Origin: Maricaulis maris MCS10
Lineage (GTDB): Bacteria > Pseudomonadota > Alphaproteobacteria > Caulobacterales > Maricaulaceae
Assembly: GCF_000014745.1 (NCBI RefSeq)
Contig: NC_008347.1
Coordinates: forward strand, 2,868,001 to 2,932,000
Direction: 5' to 3'
Length of the DNA: 64,000 nucleotides
Shown: positions 31,030 to 39,810 of the stretch, in pieces
Numbering within the stretch: position 1 is the stretch's first letter
Layout: the number at the start of each line of letters is the position of its first letter
Notes under the pieces: model-generated
The model's input: only the letters and a program-made list of their open reading frames with translations
Told to the model about the DNA's origin: nothing
Databases searched by the model: none
Position numbers and translations under genes: made by a program

Positions 31030-31859
31030 CAGTCGTCCTTCAAGGCATCGAGCGCCATCTTCGTGGCTTTCTGTGTCGCGGTAGACACCGGGTGGGAGGT
31101 CGACAATCCGCCATCAACCGGTATCGCCTGTCCATTGACATAGCTGGATGCCGGCGATGCGAGAAACAGCGCCATGGCCGCGATCTCTTCCGGTTCACCG
31201 CCGCGCTGCAGCGGGTTGAGCTGGCCGATCCGGTCTTCCTTGCCGACAGCCCGAACCTGGTCATAGAGCGGTTTCGTCATACCCGTTTCGGTCAGGCCGG
31301 GGCAGATCGCATTGACCCGGACATTGGTCCCGACAAGGCTCTGACAGGCGTTCTGGACCAAATTGATTACGCCGGCCTTCGATGCCGAATAGGCGACCGG
31401 TCCGGCGCCATAGCGCAAGCCGGCGACCGATGCTGTGCAGATGATCGACCCACCGCTTGATTTCATGATTTCGGGAGCGGCATGCTTGATGGCGAGGAAG
31501 GGACCGATGAGGTTGACGCGGAGCACATCAGCCCATGTCTCAGCCGTGGTCTCGAAGAATTCGGGCAGCCCACCGGTGATACCGGCATTGGCGAAGGCTA
31601 TATCCAGCCGCCCGAATGCGGCGACCGCCTCGGCCACGGCGGCCTTCACGTCGGCTTCCGAACCGGCATCCATTGTGAAGGCGTGGGCCTTGCCACCACC
31701 GGCGGCAATGGTCTCTGCCGTCTTCTCGACCGCCGCATCGCGGTCACAGGCCAGGACGCTGGCACCCGCTTGTGCGAACAGGATGGCTGACGCGCGACCG
31801 ATGCCGGACGCGGCACCGGTGATGATGGCGGTCTTGCCGGCCAGACTGAACATGGACAT
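31029..31859 (-). CDS. SDR-family NAD(P)-dependent oxidoreductase
   Basis: A 276-residue classical short-chain dehydrogenase. It has the [10 protein letters not shown] cofactor loop, NAG at about residue 90, and the catalytic Ser-Tyr-Lys triad in [25 protein letters not shown]. The substrate is likely an alcohol or ketone such as a 3-hydroxyacyl compound, but it is not deducible. The start at 31859 ([10 protein letters not shown]) follows GGGAGGGA. It stands between the phosphotransferase and the thioesterase, with a 44-bp gap upstream and a 1-bp overlap downstream, so the three form a leftward operon for CoA or lipid metabolism. Confidence 0.9.
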   Translation of the reverse strand: MSMFSLAGKTAIITGAASGIGRASAILFAQAGASVLACDRDAAVEKTAETIAAGGGKAHAFTMDAGSEADVKAAVAEAVAAFGRLDIAFANAGITGGLPEFFETTAETWADVLRVNLIGPFLAIKHAAPEIMKSSGGSIICTASVAGLRYGAGPVAYSASKAGVINLVQNACQSLVGTNVRVNAICPGLTETGMTKPLYDQVRAVGKEDRIGQLNPLQRGGEPEEIAAMALFLASPASSYVNGQAIPVDGGLSTSHPVSTATQKATKMALDALKDD

Positions 31860-31903
31860 TGCGTCCCTCCCGATTGATCTCGTCATGACCGGCCGGCCAC
31901 GGC

Positions 31904-32950
31904 TCAGGCACCGGCCTGTCGTGCGAATTGCCAGGCAGTCTTTGCCAATGGCACCAGACGTGCCACCGTTGCCTCTGCCTTGTCGCTGGACGCGTTGCCG
32001 TCAATGATCCGCTTCTTGATGCCTTGTACAATCCCGACCAGGCGGAACAGATTGTAAGCGAAATACCAGTCCATGGCCGGCACACTGTCGCGCCCGGTCA
32101 GGGAACAATAGAGCTCGACGGTCTCGGTGAGCGTCGGAATGCCGGTCGCAGCAAAGTCCACGCCCGCAAGACCGGCCCCGCCGCTCTCGGAAGGCATCGC
32201 CCATTGCATCGCGTAATAGGTGAAGTCGGCGAGCGGGTCTCCAAGCGTCGAGAGTTCCCAATCCAGCACCGCCTTGATGCGGGCGCCGTCGGGCTCGAAC
32301 AGCGCATTGTCGATCCGGTAGTCGCCGTGAATGATCGAAGTTCGTGATTGCGCCGGCACTGTGCGTGGCAGGAACTCCAACAAGCCTTCGACCTCGGGTA
32401 TGTCGTCTGTCTGAGACGCCCTGTATTGCTTGGTCCAGCGGCCAACTTGGCGCTCGAAATAATTGCCCGGCCGTCCATAGTCGCCGAGGCCGACGGCGAC
32501 GTGATCAACATTGTGGAGCCCGGCCAGTGTCGTGGTCAGGGAGCGATACATGGCGGCCCGGGTTTCCGGCGTCTCGTCCGGCAGGCTGCCATCGGCGAGC
32601 GAGCGCCCGTCAACCAGCTCCATGACGTAGAACATGGAGCCTATGACGCTATCATCGGTGCACAGGGCGTAGGGCCGGGCGACCGGAAATCCGGTCGGAT
32701 GAAGCGCCGCGATCAGACGGTGCTCGCGATCCACGGCATGCGCCGACGGCAATAAGGGTCCAAACGGTTTGCGCCGCAGTACATAGGAGGCTCCGGCACT
32801 GTCCAGCCGATAGGTCGGGTTGGACTGGCCACCGGGAAATTTGGTCAGCCGGACCGGCCCCTGAAAACCGCCTATCTGCCCCGAAAGCCAGCTCTCCAGC
32901 CGGCGCAAATCAATATCTTCAGGCGGCGGCGCACCAATCACAGCTGTCAT
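31904..32950 (-). CDS. Phosphotransferase family protein (APH fold; ACAD10/11-type)
   Basis: A 348-residue aminoglycoside-phosphotransferase-like kinase. N-terminal [15 protein letters not shown] is a nucleotide-binding loop; the Brenner-type catalytic motif is [15 protein letters not shown] (H208, D210, N215) and the metal-binding motif [19 protein letters not shown] (D230). The closest family type is the phosphotransferase domain of ACAD10/11, which is associated with breakdown of 4-hydroxy fatty acids, in which the hydroxyl is phosphorylated. Clustering with SDR and thioesterase fits that role, though the substrate is inferred. It is the first gene of a leftward operon and faces the double-TetR gene across a 263-bp interval. 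Confidence 0.85.
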   Translation of the reverse strand: MTAVIGAPPPEDIDLRRLESWLSGQIGGFQGPVRLTKFPGGQSNPTYRLDSAGASYVLRRKPFGPLLPSAHAVDREHRLIAALHPTGFPVARPYALCTDDSVIGSMFYVMELVDGRSLADGSLPDETPETRAAMYRSLTTTLAGLHNVDHVAVGLGDYGRPGNYFERQVGRWTKQYRASQTDDIPEVEGLLEFLPRTVPAQSRTSIIHGDYRIDNALFEPDGARIKAVLDWELSTLGDPLADFTYYAMQWAMPSESGGAGLAGVDFAATGIPTLTETVELYCSLTGRDSVPAMDWYFAYNLFRLVGIVQGIKKRIIDGNASSDKAEATVARLVPLAKTAWQFARQAGA

Positions 32951-33213
32951 TGTCCATCCCGGTCAAACATTCCTGCGCGCAACCATCCCGCGCTGCAGCA
33001 AACTAAACCATACCGTTTCCTCGGTAAATGGTTACACTGCGACCTCACACATCGCGATACGACGCATGAACGTGTTTGAAAATTGAGACTTTCCGAAAAT
33101 GGGCCCATCCGGGTCGGAACATACCGAAATTGGCATCGCAGTGAAGAAACAGTCCAGACAGACCGCGCGCCGGACTGCGTGACCAGATAAACAAACTCTG
33201 CTAAGCGAATGAT
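32951..33213. promoter_or_regulatory. Divergent promoter region of the phosphotransferase operon and the double-TetR gene
   Basis: A 263-bp gene-free interval. Two CATACC half-sites occur, at 33010-33015 and 33120-33125. The first is part of an imperfect inverted repeat with spacer (CCATACCG, TTTCCT, CGGTAAATGG) at 33009-33032. TetR-type regulators usually bind such sites in their own promoters, so auto-control by the neighbouring TetR gene is a reasonable inference. Confidence 0.45.
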
Positions 33214-34470
33214 ATGAATGCGACTCCGAAAACTGCGGATACGGCAAAGACCCGCCGCTTCCACCAAAAGCGCGAGCTTATCCTCGACGCAGCCGCGACG
33301 CTGATCAACCGGCACGGTGTGCGGGGCATGACATTTGTCGACGTCGCCCAATTGGTCGAACTCAACACGACCAGCATCACCTATTACTTCAAGCGCAAGG
33401 AATTGCTGGCCGCGGCCGTGCTGGAGCGCGCACTTGAGCGCATCGAACACCTTGTCGCCGAGGCCGCTGCCGAGCCAACGCCGCGTGCCCGGGTCGAGCG
33501 CTATATCCGGTTGAACTTTGACCTGCAGGCGCGGATCAATGCCGAGGTGGAACGGCCAATCGCTGTCATCTCCGACATCCGAGCGCTCAATGAACCCTTC
33601 GGGTCCGAACTGACGGCGCGCTATATCCAGGTTTTCCGCCAGCTCCGGATGTTCTTTGACGCCCCAAAGACCGCGGACGACAAAATCCTTACCACCATCC
33701 GCGCCCACGTCCTCGTCCAGAACATGTTCTGGCTTCCGGCCTGGCTGTCCCAGTATTCCACCGGCGATTATGACCGCGTCATCCATCGCATGGTCGAGAT
33801 CTTCGAGCATGGCATCGCCCGCGATGGCGCCGCTTGGGCCCCCGACCTCCTGCCGATCGACGAGTCCGAGCTGAAGGTTGGAATCGAAGGCATGCCGGGC
33901 AATTTCGCGCGCGCCGCCACATTCCTTATCAACGAGCGCGGCTATCGCGGCGCTTCGGTTGAACAGATTGCCTCGGAACTCAACGTCACTAAGGGTAGTT
34001 TCTACCACCATCTGGAAGCCAAGGACGAGCTGGTGCTGGAGTGCTTCCGCCGCTCCTATGGCCGTGTCTCGCTGGTCCAGCGGGCAGCCACCAAAGCAGG
34101 CGGCAATCAGTGGCAGCAATTGTCGTCCTCGATGGCAACGCTCCTGAATGTCCAGCTCTACAGCGAGTTTCCGCTGCTACGCACGACCGCCCTGCAAGCC
34201 CTGCCAACCGACCTGCGCAATGATGTGCTCGACCGCTCCAACCGGATGGCGCGGCGCTTCGCCGGCATGATGATTGACGGCATCACGGAAGGTTCCGTAC
34301 GCCCGGTCGATCCGCTGGTCGCCAGTCAGGCGATCATGGGCGCTCTGAACTCGGCCTATGACCTGCGCGACTGGATCAAGGATGTCGAACCCGCAAACGC
34401 GTTCGCCTTCTATGCGTCGACGCTTAGCTATGGCCTGTTCTCTCCCCCTCAAAAACCGGTCCAGGCCTGA
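33214..34470 (+). CDS. TetR-type regulator with two complete DNA-binding domains in one chain
   Basis: A 418-residue protein, about twice the usual TetR length. Two TetR_N helix-turn-helix domains are visible: residues 22-66 (LILDAAATLINRHGVRGMT...SITYYFKRKELL) and 230-275 (NFARAATFLINERGYRGAS...KGSFYHHLEAKDELV). Each is followed by a helical ligand-binding-like region, although the second contains a canonical C-terminal core and the first is shorter. It looks like two fused TetR monomers and would give a regulator with four HTH domains per dimer or a tetramer-like layout. The ligand is unknown; the surrounding genes suggest an acyl-CoA or hydrophobic compound. The start at 33214 uses ATG after a weak site. 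Confidence 0.85.
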   Translation: MNATPKTADTAKTRRFHQKRELILDAAATLINRHGVRGMTFVDVAQLVELNTTSITYYFKRKELLAAAVLERALERIEHLVAEAAAEPTPRARVERYIRLNFDLQARINAEVERPIAVISDIRALNEPFGSELTARYIQVFRQLRMFFDAPKTADDKILTTIRAHVLVQNMFWLPAWLSQYSTGDYDRVIHRMVEIFEHGIARDGAAWAPDLLPIDESELKVGIEGMPGNFARAATFLINERGYRGASVEQIASELNVTKGSFYHHLEAKDELVLECFRRSYGRVSLVQRAATKAGGNQWQQLSSSMATLLNVQLYSEFPLLRTTALQALPTDLRNDVLDRSNRMARRFAGMMIDGITEGSVRPVDPLVASQAIMGALNSAYDLRDWIKDVEPANAFAFYASTLSYGLFSPPQKPVQA

Positions 34471-34924
34471 GCCCAAGGACCGGGATCGCCACGGCGTCAC
34501 CGCCTGGCGTTTTGGGCAAAGACGTTGTGCGGGGCGCCGGCCGGACCTGACCGGATCAGGGCGGTCAATCGCAATTCCGAGGCCTTTTCGCGGATTTTGG
34601 TCCCATCGGCGGCACCGGGCCTGGTGATCGTCAGCCCCACCGAACCGAACGCTCTCCGTCATACCGACCCCCCGGACAACCGGTCCCGGCCTCAAGAAGG
34701 CCCGGGAGCGGGAAGAGTTGTGCGATGGGCGGGAAATCAGTTCTTTGGATTTTCAGGTAGCGTGCACTTTCCCTCTCCCTCGGGACAGGGTGCAGGGCGG
34801 AGAGAAGCTGAGTCGGCACCGACAATGGCCCTTTCCTGGACATCGGAAAATCAGGCCTCGGTTCGAAGCATTCCTGTACCAGAACCGCGCTGCCCGCTCG
34901 GTCCGCCCGCAGATCCCAAAAGAA
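34471..34924. other. Gene-poor interval after the double-TetR gene
   Basis: Roughly 450 bp with no convincing gene. Short frames are open on both strands but have no recognisable motif and no ribosome site. The stretch around 34770-34830 is a purine/pyrimidine-biased mosaic (CCCTCTCCCTCGGGACAGGG and GGCGGAGAG nearby), similar in style to the small dispersed intergenic repeats found in many alphaproteobacteria, but a second copy was not seen in this window. Beyond it lies the terminator of TonB receptor 2. Confidence 0.4.
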
Positions 34925-34952
34925 AGGGCCCCGACCTGGCGGTCGGGGCCCT
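34925..34952 (-). terminator. Intrinsic terminator after TonB receptor 2
   Basis: A perfect 12-bp stem (AGGGCCCCGACC/GGTCGGGGCCCT) with a 4-nt loop lies 22 bp past the receptor stop at 34975; on the minus strand it is followed by TTCTTTT. A strong terminator for the leftward receptor transcript. Confidence 0.9.
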
Positions 34953-34974
34953 CCTCATTGCCGGGTTTCGCGGA

Positions 34975-37914
34975 TCAGAATTCGGTGTTGAAGCCGACCC
35001 GGATCACACGACCGACCGGGTTCCCGGTGAAGGGGTCGTAATTGTAGTCCTGCCTGGAGAAGCTCGGATCCTCATCGGTCAGGTTGATCGCCGTGAACGA
35101 GAAGGTCGTTGCATCACCAAAGTGATAGAGCAGGTTGAAGTCGGTCGTCAGCTGGCTGTCGATCGTCGCACCCTGCATCAGGGTCGGATTGCCGACGATG
35201 TAGGGGTTCGGGGCAAATGGCCCGGTCCCCAGATCGGCTCGCTGATCCCGATAGCTGTCGGTATAGGTGAAGGTCAGCCGGGTATCGATATTCCCGACGG
35301 TGTACTCGAAGAAGCCACGTGCCTTCCATTCAGGCACCGGATAGGCGGTGGTCTGGAAGTTCATGAAGCCGACACCGTCGAAGCCCTGCTGGACCACGAC
35401 GCCCTCAACCGTCTCGTCACCCAACTCATTGCCAAGCATGTAGGTGGCGGTCAGTCCGGTATTGAGCGTGCCGCCCATCACATCGCCGAAATCATAGTTG
35501 AGGATGAAGTCGACGCCCGAGCTGGTGAGATCACCACCATTGACCACTTCGGTCCGCACCCGCGCGATGTTTGCCGCCGCGCAAGTACCGGCACCAGCCA
35601 CGCCTCCGCCATCATTGAACTGGAAGCGTTCACGCAGGCCATCGAAGGTCGGATCGGTACAATTCGCCGGATCGGCGAACAGTGTGGCGACCATGCCCGA
35701 GAGTGGTTCGGTATTGATGGTGTCCTGAATCTCGTAGCGGAAATAGTCCACACTGGCAGTGAAATTATCCGTCGAGAACAAGGCGCCGATGGAGTAGTTG
35801 GTTGCCGATTCCGGCGCCAACCCCGGATTGCCAAAGACGTCGACAGGCCGGAAGCTTGAGGCAATCACCTGCAGCGAGGTGACGTTCGAGTTGACCGTCT
35901 GTTGGGCAGGTGGCCCACGGAAAGTCGTTCCGGCGGAGCCACGCAGGGCGAAGCCCTCCGAGATCTGCCAGCGAGCTGTGACCTTCGGGTCAAAGGTCGA
36001 CCCGGTCTGCCCGCCATAGTCCTCGTAGCGCGCCGCCAGCTGGACATTGAAGTCGTCCGTCACCGGTAATTGAAGCTCGCCGAAGATGGCATAGACATCT
36101 CCATCCGCGTCACTGTCGGCATTGGACCCGAGGAAGGCCCAGGCACCGGTTTGCGGATCACAGGTCGTATTGCCCGAGACAGGCGTGTCACGACAGGGAT
36201 TGACGGCAATATTGTTGTTGTCGCCATAGGCCGCCGAGTAGGTTTCCCGGCGGTACTGACCACCGAAACCGTAGAGGACGGAACCACCCGCCAGCTCCCA
36301 ACCGGTTTCACCGCTCAACGTAGCTTCAGCGACGAACAATTCGGTTTCCAGCCGCGTGGAACCGCGCACAAAGAACCAGTTGATCAGTTCGGCACTGTTC
36401 TGGTTAGGCTCGGCACCCGGCCGCTCGACCCCGGTGACGGCATTGGCCGGCGCCTGGTTGCCGAACGGGTTGTACCACATGCAATCGCCGACGCCCGGCG
36501 TGCCGGTGGCCGGGTTACAATTCGGTCCGCCCAGGCCACCCAGCGCCAGCTGGACCCGGTCACCGAAGCTGTCATAGCCATCATAGAACCGCTCATAGCG
36601 ATGATAGGTGAGATTGACGTCGAACGAGGTCGTATCGTTCAGCTCGCCATTCAGCCCGGTCGAAATCCGGAAACTCTCATTCTCGCGCAATCCGACTGCC
36701 GATCCCAGATCATCCGGGCGTCCGGCGAAGGCCGGATTGCCGCCTGCGAGAAGCGGGCGGAACAGCAAGGTCGGGAACAGCGCCGCAATCGTTCCGGCCG
36801 GCACGACGCCGGGGTTTTCCGTGACCATCTGGATGAAGCCCGGATTATTGCCAGGAACGATGAAACCACTCGGCGATCCGCCAACGCTGGCAGAGGGTGC
36901 CTGGGTCAGCAGATACATCGGCGAGGTCCGGTAGTGCGGAACCTCGTCTGACCCATAGAGGAGGCTGATTTCCCACTCTACATTGTCGGTGAGATCGATG
37001 CCCATCTCGCCCCAGATCTGGTAGCGGTCCTCTTCCTCAACCAGTGCATCGAAACCCGTGTATTGGGTCCGGCACCAGTTGGCAGCCGTCACGAAGCCAC
37101 CGAGAGCAGCACAATCCGGGTCAGCCCGAAGGCCACCAATCGGAGCCACGCCCACACCGGGAATGATGCCCAATGGCAGGAAGGTTGCGGGATTGCCGCC
37201 GCCGGTCCAGCCGCCTTCCGGGTTGGCTTCGAAGTCCTGCACCGCAAAGTCGCGATCCATCGCCAACAACTCTGAACGGTGCTGATATCCGGCCGCCACC
37301 ATCAAGCGGAAATTATCGCCCTGGTGACCGAAGCTGCCCTGGAGCGTGTAATCGCCATCCGTGTCGGAAATGAAGGAATAATCACCGCCGAAACGGAAAC
37401 CTTCCTGGTCAGAGCGGGTAATGAAATTGACCACCCCGCCAATGGCGTCGGATCCGTAAATCGCGGCCGCGCCGTCCTTGAGTATTTCGATCCGCCCGAT
37501 CGCCGCTGCTGGCAACAGGTTCAGATCGACAAACGGGACCCCCGTCCCCGCCGGCACCAGTCGACGATTGTTCAACAAGACAAGCGTGCGCTGCGGGCTG
37601 AGGCCACGCAGGTTGACCGACGCCATGCCTTCGGTGGCTTGCGACCGGCTGTCGAACTGGTTTGTGTCCCCGATGACACCGCTCGAGACCGGCAGGGCCT
37701 TGATCAGCTCGACCGGCGACGGGTTGCCCAGACGGGCCAGTTCTTCCGCAGACAGGACGTCGACCGGCAGGGCCGCGTCCTCGGGGGTTCCGCGAATGAC
37801 GGAACCCGTGACGATGATCACATCGTCTTGCGCGTATGACGTCGCCGACAGGCCTGCCACCATGGCAAGGGCTGTCAGCGCGCTGCTCGCACGCATGAGA
37901 CCTTTAACAGTCAT
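34975..37914 (-). CDS. TonB-dependent outer-membrane receptor 2
   Basis: A 979-residue receptor with a signal peptide (about 1-28, MTVKGLMRASSALTALAMVA...) and a plug with IIVTGSVIRG, TEGMASVNLRGLSPQRTLVLLNNRRL and LKDGAAAIYGSDAIGGVVNFITR. A long barrel follows and ends RVIRVGFNTEF. The type is the Caulobacter-like 'large-plug' TBDT class. Several cysteine pairs in extracellular-type loops (DCAALGG...NWC, NCNPATG...DCMW, NPCRDT...TTCD, NCTDP...GTC) suggest disulfide-stabilised loops. The start is 37914 behind GGGAGGAGAAT. A GCATACC-N4-ATTCGAT element lies 38 bp upstream. The receptor follows an MFS gene and lies next to the thiolase/DUF35 operon. Confidence 0.94.
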   Translation of the reverse strand: MTVKGLMRASSALTALAMVAGLSATSYAQDDVIIVTGSVIRGTPEDAALPVDVLSAEELARLGNPSPVELIKALPVSSGVIGDTNQFDSRSQATEGMASVNLRGLSPQRTLVLLNNRRLVPAGTGVPFVDLNLLPAAAIGRIEILKDGAAAIYGSDAIGGVVNFITRSDQEGFRFGGDYSFISDTDGDYTLQGSFGHQGDNFRLMVAAGYQHRSELLAMDRDFAVQDFEANPEGGWTGGGNPATFLPLGIIPGVGVAPIGGLRADPDCAALGGFVTAANWCRTQYTGFDALVEEEDRYQIWGEMGIDLTDNVEWEISLLYGSDEVPHYRTSPMYLLTQAPSASVGGSPSGFIVPGNNPGFIQMVTENPGVVPAGTIAALFPTLLFRPLLAGGNPAFAGRPDDLGSAVGLRENESFRISTGLNGELNDTTSFDVNLTYHRYERFYDGYDSFGDRVQLALGGLGGPNCNPATGTPGVGDCMWYNPFGNQAPANAVTGVERPGAEPNQNSAELINWFFVRGSTRLETELFVAEATLSGETGWELAGGSVLYGFGGQYRRETYSAAYGDNNNIAVNPCRDTPVSGNTTCDPQTGAWAFLGSNADSDADGDVYAIFGELQLPVTDDFNVQLAARYEDYGGQTGSTFDPKVTARWQISEGFALRGSAGTTFRGPPAQQTVNSNVTSLQVIASSFRPVDVFGNPGLAPESATNYSIGALFSTDNFTASVDYFRYEIQDTINTEPLSGMVATLFADPANCTDPTFDGLRERFQFNDGGGVAGAGTCAAANIARVRTEVVNGGDLTSSGVDFILNYDFGDVMGGTLNTGLTATYMLGNELGDETVEGVVVQQGFDGVGFMNFQTTAYPVPEWKARGFFEYTVGNIDTRLTFTYTDSYRDQRADLGTGPFAPNPYIVGNPTLMQGATIDSQLTTDFNLLYHFGDATTFSFTAINLTDEDPSFSRQDYNYDPFTGNPVGRVIRVGFNTEF

Positions 37915-37951
37915 ATTCTCCTCCCAGACTGGTGCGGCTGCTTTATTTTTT

Positions 37952-37969
37952 GCATACCGCAAATTCGAT
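37952..37969. promoter_or_regulatory. Shared motif GCATACC-N4-ATTCGAT, copy 2
   Basis: The second copy of the 14-base, fixed-spacing motif also present at 27068-27085. It lies 38 bp upstream of the TonB receptor 2 start. The ATTCGAT part also belongs to an imperfect palindrome at 37960-37987 (CAAATTCGATT, AGATC, AATCGGAATTTG, one extra G). It is a candidate operator for a regulator shared with the FadB-like/acyl-CoA-synthetase promoter region. Confidence 0.5.
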
Positions 37970-38022
37970 TAGATCAATCGGAATTTGGCAAGTCAAGGAG
38001 ATAGGGGCCGTATTGCGAGTTA

Positions 38023-39336
38023 TTATTGGCTAATTCGACGCTGCACTGCGGCATCGCTTTCCGCTTTAAGATGACGCGGTTCGCGTACTGCGGAAACTAG
38101 AACAACCAAAGCTGCCACCAGGCTGACGAGCGAGATGATGAAAACCGGCACCAAGCCGAAAAAGCTGGCGATCAGCCCGCCGAGCACGGGCCCGAGCGAC
38201 GCCATTGTGGTTTCCACCGTGGTCGAGAGGGCGAGACGCATGGGGATATCGTCCCGCTCGCCGAACTCGAGAACCAGCGTCGTCGAGCTCATCATATAGC
38301 CAGACGCGGCCGCCCCCAATCCGAAAAAAGCGACCAGGAAATGCCACGGTTGCTCCGCAAAGATCATGACCACAAGCGAGACGATCCAGGTCGCCACGGT
38401 AAGGATGAAGGTCAGCCGGAAGCCATACCGGTCCCCCAGCGTTCCCCAGACCAGGTTGGTCAGGGTGTCGGCGCCAAGAAAGGCCAGCGAGAACAGCCCG
38501 ATCGCTGCCCCGTCAACCTCCATCTTTCGACCCGCATAAATGATGCAGAACGGAATGACGATCCGGCCGGCCGTCGCCATCATCTGGGCGATCAGGAAGT
38601 TGCGGTAATCGCGATTGACGAGGAGCTGCGGGAATTCCCGCACCCGCGCCATCACCCCCATCTGCACCTTCACCGTCGGGCTTTCCGGCTCGCGCATGAA
38701 CATCCACAGTGCCGCCAGCCCGAGACTGGTCAGCACAAAGGCGACCATGAAGGTCGTCGCATAACCATTGCCGAACGCATTGTTTTCGATCAGATGCGCT
38801 CCGGCCCACCAGGACAGGCCGGCCGCGATCGCACCGCCAGCGATATTGCGCCAGGCCTGCAATCGCCCCCGCATGCGGATCGGGATCACCTTCGACAGCA
38901 CGACCTGGAAGGCGACACGCTGTGACCCCAGAAAGAAGCCGAACAACAACAGGAAGAAGAAGGTCGCCGCGATCAGGACCGAGCCGGTCAGGAACCAGCC
39001 GGCCAGCGCCAGGCCGAGTAACTGCACCCGCATCAATATGCCGATCGTCATCGCGGCCGGCATGACGTGGCGCCGATGTTCGATATGGGCGGCGCCCATG
39101 ACCGGCGAGGCAATCGCGCCAAGCTGGATCAGCGCCTGGCCGATACCGACAAAGATCGGCGAGCCGGTCAGCATGTGCAGATAGGCGGGCACAAAGGTTG
39201 GCGCGAAAATCAGCCGGAAGCCGGTCATGCCGAGCATGCCGTGGGTGAAGTGAGCGATGTAATTACGCTTCAGATTGCCCTCGACGAAATCGCTATAGGC
39301 CTGTTCGCGCGCCTCCGCGGTCTCGTCACCCGCCAC
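38023..39336 (-). CDS. MFS transporter
   Basis: A 437-residue major facilitator with about twelve membrane helices. The characteristic loop between helices 2 and 3 is weak; RMRGRLQAWRNIAGG and GDRYGFRLTFILTVATW fit an MFS core. No substrate-specific motif was recognised. The gene is the fourth of a leftward run: GPH-type carrier, thiolase, DUF35, MFS. It is separated from DUF35 by 63 bp and followed after 108 bp by TonB receptor 2. It may carry the same compound across the inner membrane that the receptor takes through the outer membrane. Confidence 0.85.
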   Translation of the reverse strand: MAGDETAEAREQAYSDFVEGNLKRNYIAHFTHGMLGMTGFRLIFAPTFVPAYLHMLTGSPIFVGIGQALIQLGAIASPVMGAAHIEHRRHVMPAAMTIGILMRVQLLGLALAGWFLTGSVLIAATFFFLLLFGFFLGSQRVAFQVVLSKVIPIRMRGRLQAWRNIAGGAIAAGLSWWAGAHLIENNAFGNGYATTFMVAFVLTSLGLAALWMFMREPESPTVKVQMGVMARVREFPQLLVNRDYRNFLIAQMMATAGRIVIPFCIIYAGRKMEVDGAAIGLFSLAFLGADTLTNLVWGTLGDRYGFRLTFILTVATWIVSLVVMIFAEQPWHFLVAFFGLGAAASGYMMSSTTLVLEFGERDDIPMRLALSTTVETTMASLGPVLGGLIASFFGLVPVFIISLVSLVAALVVLVSAVREPRHLKAESDAAVQRRISQ

Positions 39337-39399
39337 AATACAGCTCGCGGGCGGGCCGGCAGGCGAAGGCGGGCGGGCTGAGACCTCTTGCCGCCATGA

Positions 39400-39810
39400 T
39401 CAATCGCCGATCGCGGTAAAGAAAGGCAAGGCAGGACCATCCCCGGCATGGTCTGCATCGCTGGATTGCGGCATGAGGCGCACGCGTTGGCCAATGGCGA
39501 GACTGTCTAAGTTTTCCGCGACCAGATTGGTCAGCACGGACGGGCCTTCATCCAGAGTCACATAGGCGACCGCGAAGGGCGCACCCTCGCCGCGCCGCAT
39601 GACCGACAGGCTGTAGATCTCGCCCGTCCCGGCACTATCGAGCCAGCGTGTGTCGGCCGAGCCGCAATGAGGGCAGATATGACGCGGATAATAGTGCGTC
39701 TGCTGGCAATCAACGCAGGTCTTGATCCGCAGGACGCCCGCGTCCAGCCCGTCCCAGAAGGCTTGCGTCTCCGGATTGGGCTGCGGGGCGGGAAGCTTGC
39801 GTACGCTCAT
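39400..39810 (-). CDS. DUF35 OB-fold/zinc-ribbon protein (thiolase partner)
   Basis: A 136-residue DUF35 protein. A zinc ribbon with C32, C35, C46 and C49 (KTCVDCQ...HICPHCGS) precedes an OB-fold domain (about 60-125). DUF35 proteins are small acyl-CoA-binding partners of thiolase-like enzymes; in steroid side-chain degradation the Ltp2 aldolase works only with its DUF35 domain. The stop is followed by the MFS gene after 63 bp; the start overlaps the thiolase stop by 4 bp (ATGA), the usual paired arrangement. Confidence 0.92.
   Translation of the reverse strand: MSVRKLPAPQPNPETQAFWDGLDAGVLRIKTCVDCQQTHYYPRHICPHCGSADTRWLDSAGTGEIYSLSVMRRGEGAPFAVAYVTLDEGPSVLTNLVAENLDSLAIGQRVRLMPQSSDADHAGDGPALPFFTAIGD

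Noticed and set aside
34525-35859. A plus-strand frame over the gene-poor interval into TonB receptor 2
   Set aside because: Most of its length is antisense to the receptor and has no family similarity or ribosome site.
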